Source: Erysipelothrix urinaevulpis (GTDB lineage Bacteria > Bacillota_I > Bacilli_A > Erysipelotrichales > Erysipelotrichaceae). From it: a stretch of DNA of 39,436 nt. Every line of letters starts with the position of its first letter. Within the stretch, counting starts at the first letter, position 1. Where the stretch lies: the NCBI RefSeq assembly GCF_009828835.1, contig NZ_WTTB01000008.1, positions 1 to 39,436 of the forward strand. The letters run 5' to 3'. A program made the position numbers and the translations under genes. Positions 35,350-39,436 of the stretch are shown piece after piece. The notes under the pieces were generated by a model. The model ran no database searches. It was not told where the DNA came from and worked only from the letters and a program-made list of their open reading frames with translations.

Positions 35350-36353
35350 CGTTCTTTCAATCGTCCTTCCCAAATAATATCAGTGTCCGTTAATTCTCTT
35401 GGATTTGTTTTTCCTAATAAAAGCATAATTCTTTTCAACTCATCAATAAACTGATCAACTTCCGCATACATTTCTTCTTCTTTTTTATCATGCACCATTT
35501 TTAGAAATACACTCGACAATCCTACAGCCTGTGCTCCAAGAGCTAATGCCTTAATAACGTCCAATGGATTTCGAATACCGCCCGAAGCCATAATTTCAAC
35601 CTTATTCATAAACGGTTTAGCTTCGATTAATGATTCAACTGTGGATAACCCCCAATTTTCAAGATATGAAAATCGTTTACCTTCTGAGCGAGTGTTCTCG
35701 ATGGTCACAAAATTGGTACCACCTTTCCCGCTCACATCAATGTGTTTGATACCTATCTTTTGTAATTGATTAATCGTATAACGACTCATACCAAAACCAA
35801 CTTCTTTAACAATTACAGGAACATCTAGTTCTTTATTAATCGATTCGATACGATGAAGCCAATGACTAAAATCACGATCCCCTTCATCCATCGTTAATTC
35901 TTGAGCTGGATTAATGTGAATACTCAGCGCATTTGCATGAATCATTTCAACTGCTCTTTTTGCTTCAGTAACACTAGCATTAGGATTTATATTCCCTAAA
36001 ATGAACCCTTCTGGATTAACGTCTCGTACAACACGATAACTTTCTTCTAACGTTTTGTCATCCAATGCCGCATGCTGAGACCCAAGCACCATCATTAAAC
36101 CATAACGCTTTGCAATTAACGCAAATTTACGATTTAATTCTTTGGTCTTTTCACTCCCACCAGTCATTGCATTGATGTAGAACGGATAATTAAATGTTTG
36201 CCCTAAATAATGAGTACTTAAATCTATATCACGATAATTTATCTCTGGAAAACTATGATGATAAAAACGCATTAAATCAAAATCATTATTCTTTTCATGC
36301 TGAGCGAGCGCTAACTTCACATGCTCGTCTTTTCTTTTTGAACGTGTTGTCAT
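35346..36353 (-). CDS. fni: Isopentenyl-diphosphate delta-isomerase, type 2
   Basis: FMN- and NADPH-dependent enzyme of 335 residues that interconverts isopentenyl and dimethylallyl diphosphate, the last step making the C5 units for undecaprenol and quinones. Typical blocks are RSKRKDEHVKLAL at the N-terminus, FYINAMTGG, LGNINPNAS, VIVKEVGFGMS, DVSGKGGTNF and the phosphate-binding ASGGIRNPLDVIKALALGA. The ATG at 36353 has AGAGGT before it and lies 59 bases inside the 3' end of mvaK2, an unusually long overlap. The stop overlaps the next start by four bases. Confidence 0.97.
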   Translation of the reverse strand: MTTRSKRKDEHVKLALAQHEKNNDFDLMRFYHHSFPEINYRDIDLSTHYLGQTFNYPFYINAMTGGSEKTKELNRKFALIAKRYGLMMVLGSQHAALDDKTLEESYRVVRDVNPEGFILGNINPNASVTEAKRAVEMIHANALSIHINPAQELTMDEGDRDFSHWLHRIESINKELDVPVIVKEVGFGMSRYTINQLQKIGIKHIDVSGKGGTNFVTIENTRSEGKRFSYLENWGLSTVESLIEAKPFMNKVEIMASGGIRNPLDVIKALALGAQAVGLSSVFLKMVHDKKEEEMYAEVDQFIDELKRIMLLLGKTNPRELTDTDIIWEGRLKER

Positions 36354-37350
36354 CCCATACCTCTAATTCTAATGGCACTATCTTCACATCTTGCCATAAT
36401 CTTTTGATTTCCATTACATCGGTATTGTCATCAATTAAAGCGAATAGACAATCTCCCCCACCCGATCCTGAAACTTTTGCAAAGCCATGATGACGCTCTA
36501 CAATTTCAATCGCTTGTTTTAGCTGATTAGTTTCAATATTTAGTAATGTTTCATCTTGCAGTTTCAACATTAATTGACGATATTTTTTAATTGCTGTTTT
36601 TGTATCGCCTTGTATAAACATTTTAACATAGGTCAATGCCTCTTTTGTGAATATTTGGTAAGTTTTTGGATTCTTTGATTTCCATTTTGAAAATGTATCC
36701 AGATATCCATTCGTTCCATTGGTTGATTGTGTCCAGCCAAACTCTAACTTATAATGTCCTTTTAATTTTATAGCATCGATTTGTAATAGGGGCCACGGTT
36801 TTTTAATTAAGTCATAGCGAATCATTTGACGATTGAGCCACTCAAAATCATACGCTTGATAATGAATAATCCCACCATATACCGCAGCTGCAATATCACC
36901 ACTTGACCCTTGTGAACTTATCATGCGTTGACACAAAACAGCAAATTTGAATTGTTCAAGTTTGCTAAGGTGAATATTATGTTCTTTTAAAATTGTTTGT
37001 GTAATTGCCACGATGACAACTCCACTTGATCCTAACCCTATTTTTTTATCTTTAACTAACAGTGTACTGTTTAGTTCCAGTGACAACATTTGCTTTTTTA
37101 CATTTAAATAATCTAAATAATCATAAGTGAAATTCACGGCCATATTCGCAATTTCGATATCTTTGCTCTTTACATCTTTTTTCAAACCATCAATTGATCC
37201 ATAATCACTTCGCAACTTAAATGTAGCCGATTTTTTCGAACTAACGTTAATAAAACGATTGACTGCCGCAATCACTGCTTCACCGTGTGGTTCTGTAATA
37301 AAATATTCTCCAATCAAGAATAATTTCCCAGGAAATTTATAATTCGTCAT
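36295..37350 (-). CDS. mvaK2: Phosphomevalonate kinase
   Basis: GHMP-family kinase of 351 residues making mevalonate diphosphate. The N-terminal KFPGKLFLIGEYFIT substrate motif, the ATP loop KKIGLGSSGVVIVAITQ (residues ~100-116), and the C-terminal KVSGSGGGDCLFALID are all in place. The C-terminus (KKRRACEVSARSA) extends 59 bases into fni in another frame. Its start overlaps mvaD by 14 bases. Order and overlaps put it between the decarboxylase and isomerase in one transcript. Confidence 0.96.
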   Translation of the reverse strand: MTNYKFPGKLFLIGEYFITEPHGEAVIAAVNRFINVSSKKSATFKLRSDYGSIDGLKKDVKSKDIEIANMAVNFTYDYLDYLNVKKQMLSLELNSTLLVKDKKIGLGSSGVVIVAITQTILKEHNIHLSKLEQFKFAVLCQRMISSQGSSGDIAAAVYGGIIHYQAYDFEWLNRQMIRYDLIKKPWPLLQIDAIKLKGHYKLEFGWTQSTNGTNGYLDTFSKWKSKNPKTYQIFTKEALTYVKMFIQGDTKTAIKKYRQLMLKLQDETLLNIETNQLKQAIEIVERHHGFAKVSGSGGGDCLFALIDDNTDVMEIKRLWQDVKIVPLELEVWDDNTFKKKRRACEVSARSA

Positions 37351-38287
37351 AGACCGTTAATCCCTTTCCAGTTTTACAGACCATTGTTTTATATTCTTTG
37401 AGGTGATTCAATAATTGATCGACATGGGCTTCATCTGTCAAAATTTTTACATTAGGACCTGCATCCATTGTAAAGTATACCGGTATCTCTGCCTGTAAGG
37501 TTTCTACAATATTCATAATTTCTATTGTTTTGGGTTCAAAGTACCATTTATTCACAGCCATCAACGATGCATGCATTCTTAATGCATTTTCTTGAACAAC
37601 GGTTCCTAATTTATTTAGGTTCTTTTCCTCAATAGCTTTTTTTGCTGTGACAATATCCTCATGACTTTGTTTCACCCAAGCATCGAAATATGCCGATTTT
37701 TGAGATGTTTCTTGCATTGCAAAGCCACTAGAAAACTTTTTCTTTTCTTCATTCACAAAACAAATAACCATTCTTAACTCAGGCCAATCACTGTTGGGAA
37801 TCGGTTTTGCAAAACTCGTTTCATGATCTTTACCTTTTTCCCATTCCACCAAACCTTCATAGACTGAACGCGAAGCAGAGCCTGAGCCAACACGAGCCAA
37901 ACGACTTAATGCTTCGTCATCAAGATTTAAATGAAGTGTACTGGCTTTTGCTAATGCCGCAAAGGCTGAAGCGGATGATGCAAGTCCTGCTGCACTTGGA
38001 ACATGATTGTAAGATGTAATCAGTGCATACTCCTTTACATTATATTCTTTACGTACATAATCCATGAATTTTTGGACTCGTTCTAAAGACTTGCCCGTTT
38101 GTTGGATTCCATCTAAATAAAAAACATCTTCACTCAATTCACTTTGGTAATCAACCGATGTTTCGGTATATAAATTATCAAGTGTCATTGATAAGCTGGA
38201 GTTTGTCGGAATTTTTAAGGCTTCATCAGCTTTGCCCCAATATTTAATTAATGCAATATTTGTATTTGCTCTAACAATTTTAGCCAT
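37337..38287 (-). CDS. mvaD: Diphosphomevalonate decarboxylase
   Basis: Converts mevalonate diphosphate to isopentenyl diphosphate with ATP. 316 residues, normal. Family blocks are NTNIALIKYWGKADEALKIP, NSSLSMTLDNLYTETSV, the ATP loop VPSAAGLASSASAFAALAKA (residues ~100-119), GSGSASRSVYEG, and the late YFTMDAGPNVKIL carrying the catalytic aspartate. It overlaps mvk by eight bases upstream and mvaK2 by 14 downstream. Confidence 0.97.
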   Translation of the reverse strand: MAKIVRANTNIALIKYWGKADEALKIPTNSSLSMTLDNLYTETSVDYQSELSEDVFYLDGIQQTGKSLERVQKFMDYVRKEYNVKEYALITSYNHVPSAAGLASSASAFAALAKASTLHLNLDDEALSRLARVGSGSASRSVYEGLVEWEKGKDHETSFAKPIPNSDWPELRMVICFVNEEKKKFSSGFAMQETSQKSAYFDAWVKQSHEDIVTAKKAIEEKNLNKLGTVVQENALRMHASLMAVNKWYFEPKTIEIMNIVETLQAEIPVYFTMDAGPNVKILTDEAHVDQLLNHLKEYKTMVCKTGKGLTVYDEL

Positions 38288-39203
38288 GATACTCCTCCTT
38301 CAAACTCATTACCCATGTTTTTTTTGAACCTGCATTAATCAGTGACGACAACACATCATTTGTTTTATCGGGTGTGCATAAAGCAATCATACATCCACCC
38401 AAGCCTCCACCGCTTAACTTTGCACCTAGGGCTCCATTCTCCATCGCAGCTTCCACCAATTTATCCAGTTCTAAACTGCTTACGCCAATGGATTGTAATT
38501 TTAAATGACTTTCGTATAAACAATCCCCTAAGCCTTGAATATCTTTAGTATTAATGAATTCTTTTGCTTTGTTTGTTAGAAGACCCAAGTCATTAATTGC
38601 TTGTGCATGGTCTGTATATTGACGTCTAACATTTTGTACAGCCTCTTTTGTTGAAGCCGCTTGACCCGTATCAGCAACCACTAAGACTGCATCAACATCA
38701 ACATTCATAATTTCACTACTTTTATTTTTTATATAATAAATCGTTTGTTCTTTAATAATAATCTCTGAATCAATGCCACTTGGGTTATCATGATGATAAG
38801 ATTCTGCAATATGCGTATAATCTCTTAGTTCATCTTGGCTTGCCTCTTGATTCATGAATTCAAAGACTGCTCTAACCAATGCTACAGAGACTGCAGCACT
38901 TGAACCCAATCCTCTTTCTGTTGGCACATCAGAATCAATCGTTATATTCAAATTTGACGTGATTTTTAAATCATTCTTTAATTTATTGAGTACATCTTTA
39001 ACACCATTGAAATGTGCAGGTGCATCGTCTAATTTACCACTGTATAAACTCGACACCATCGTGTCATCATCATCTGATACACTCACAAAACACTTTGCAT
39101 GCACACTAAAAAAGGGTAATGCAATTGCCGGTTGTCCATAGACAACTGAATGCTCCCCCGCTAGGATAATTTTTCCACATGCTATTCCATAACCATTACG
39201 CAT
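38280..39203 (-). CDS. mvk: Mevalonate kinase
   Basis: First kinase of the lower mevalonate pathway, 307 residues. GHMP motifs are GKIILAGEHSVVYGQPAIAL (substrate), VPTERGLGSSAAVSVALVRA (ATP loop, residues ~90-110) and GAKLSGGGLGGCMIAL near the C-terminus. GGATGGAG lies before the ATG. It is the first gene of a seven-gene operon and follows a consensus-like promoter. HMG-CoA synthase and reductase, which make mevalonate, are not in the window. Confidence 0.97.
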   Translation of the reverse strand: MRNGYGIACGKIILAGEHSVVYGQPAIALPFFSVHAKCFVSVSDDDDTMVSSLYSGKLDDAPAHFNGVKDVLNKLKNDLKITSNLNITIDSDVPTERGLGSSAAVSVALVRAVFEFMNQEASQDELRDYTHIAESYHHDNPSGIDSEIIIKEQTIYYIKNKSSEIMNVDVDAVLVVADTGQAASTKEAVQNVRRQYTDHAQAINDLGLLTNKAKEFINTKDIQGLGDCLYESHLKLQSIGVSSLELDKLVEAAMENGALGAKLSGGGLGGCMIALCTPDKTNDVLSSLINAGSKKTWVMSLKEEYHG

Positions 39204-39226
39204 AGATCTCCATCCTTTTCATGTTT

Positions 39227-39255
39227 ATTATAAAGATGTCAGACTCTGAAATCAA
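39227..39255 (-). promoter_or_regulatory. Promoter of the mevalonate operon
   Basis: Minus strand -35 TTGATT (39255-39250), 17-base spacer, consensus -10 TATAAT (39232-39227), 24 bases before the mvk start. Confidence 0.75.
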
Positions 39256-39318
39256 TCAATCACATGAAATCATGCATTTAACGTCTTTTTTACATAGTGT
39301 TTTATAACGGATTAATTG

Positions 39319-39436
39319 TCAAATTAAGCGCAACACTTCGTTCTCAAATAATATTTCTTGAGGTGTATAGAAATTTATACACTTACGTGGTCTTGTATTA
39401 AGCCTTCCTATTTTTTCTTCTAGGTCATTTGGTGTA
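39319..39436 (-). mobile_element. IS30-family transposase, C-terminal fragment cut by window edge
   Basis: 38 codons enter from the window edge: TPNDLEEKIGRLNTRPRKCI, then NFYTPQEILFENEVLRLI and stop. The N-x-RPRK-x-xxxxTPxE pattern is the classic IS30-family C-terminus, next to the last catalytic glutamate region. The coding end runs through the terminal repeat TTAAGCGCAACACT (39324-39337). Transcription points toward the mevalonate operon. Confidence 0.88.
39324..39337. repeat. IS30 terminal inverted repeat (right copy)
   Basis: TTAAGCGCAACACT is the partner of the repeat at 98-111 (13 of 14 bases). It overlaps the last transposase codons. TTGACA on the minus strand (39322-39317) lies at the very end and points outward. 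Confidence 0.7.

Noticed and set aside
1-39436. Composite transposon spanning the window
   Set aside because: The cargo is core genes (rpoBC, ribosomal proteins, mevalonate pathway), and both IS copies are cut by the window ends. A contig break is simpler.

Overview
The window looks like a low-GC Firmicute of the class Erysipelotrichia, and Erysipelothrix is my best guess. The grounds are AT-rich coding sequence, a mevalonate operon for isoprenoids, the gene order rplJ-rplL-rsmC-like-rpoB-rpoC, an RpoB with Asn at the rifampicin position usually held by His (a substitution known from the related Mollicutes), LPXTG surface proteins and IS30-family elements. The genus is an inference that a protein search would settle. 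No rRNA, tRNA, CRISPR array or prophage was seen. Both ends cut into an IS30-family transposase: its N-terminus at the left, its C-terminus at the right, both on the minus strand. The window is therefore probably a contig broken at a repeated insertion sequence.

Layout. 1-1165: IS30 end, then a LicT/BglG antiterminator gene with RNA antiterminator-terminator elements on both sides. 1176-2765: large unknown membrane protein. 2827-5725: a cellobiose-type PTS operon (IIA-IIC-IIB) followed by its likely RpiR-type regulator, with twin palindromic operators at the promoter. 5935-7065: divergent DHFR-like reductase and TetR genes. 7133-8682: FrnE-like oxidoreductase and an inositol-phosphatase-family protein. 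8712-18442: rpoC, rpoB, an RsmC-like methyltransferase, rplL and rplJ, with an L10 autoregulatory leader and a strong promoter. 18459-20099: DUF2752-like and TM2 membrane proteins and a second DsbA-like protein. 20235-23121: a P-type cation ATPase under a yybP-ykoY (Mn2+) riboswitch. 23355-23675: MazG-like pyrophosphohydrolase. 23961-29382: two convergent LPXTG cell-wall proteins. 29572-32090: a T-box-controlled amino-acid ABC transporter whose specifier reads as arginine. 32078-39255: a seven-gene minus-strand operon, mvk-mvaD-mvaK2-fni-(MalE-like anchored protein)-ung-folC.

How it works together. Much of the window is RNA-level control: LicT/RAT antitermination, L10 leader, Mn2+ riboswitch and T-box. 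CcpA-type cre sites sit at the licT and propeller-protein promoters, with weaker ones elsewhere. The operons are tight, with 1-59 base overlaps. I found no clear new defence or mobile system. The best leads are the LicT switch separated from its target by an IS30, the orphan MalE-like protein inside the isoprenoid/DNA-repair/folate operon, the unusual RpoB, and the two repeat-bearing surface proteins.
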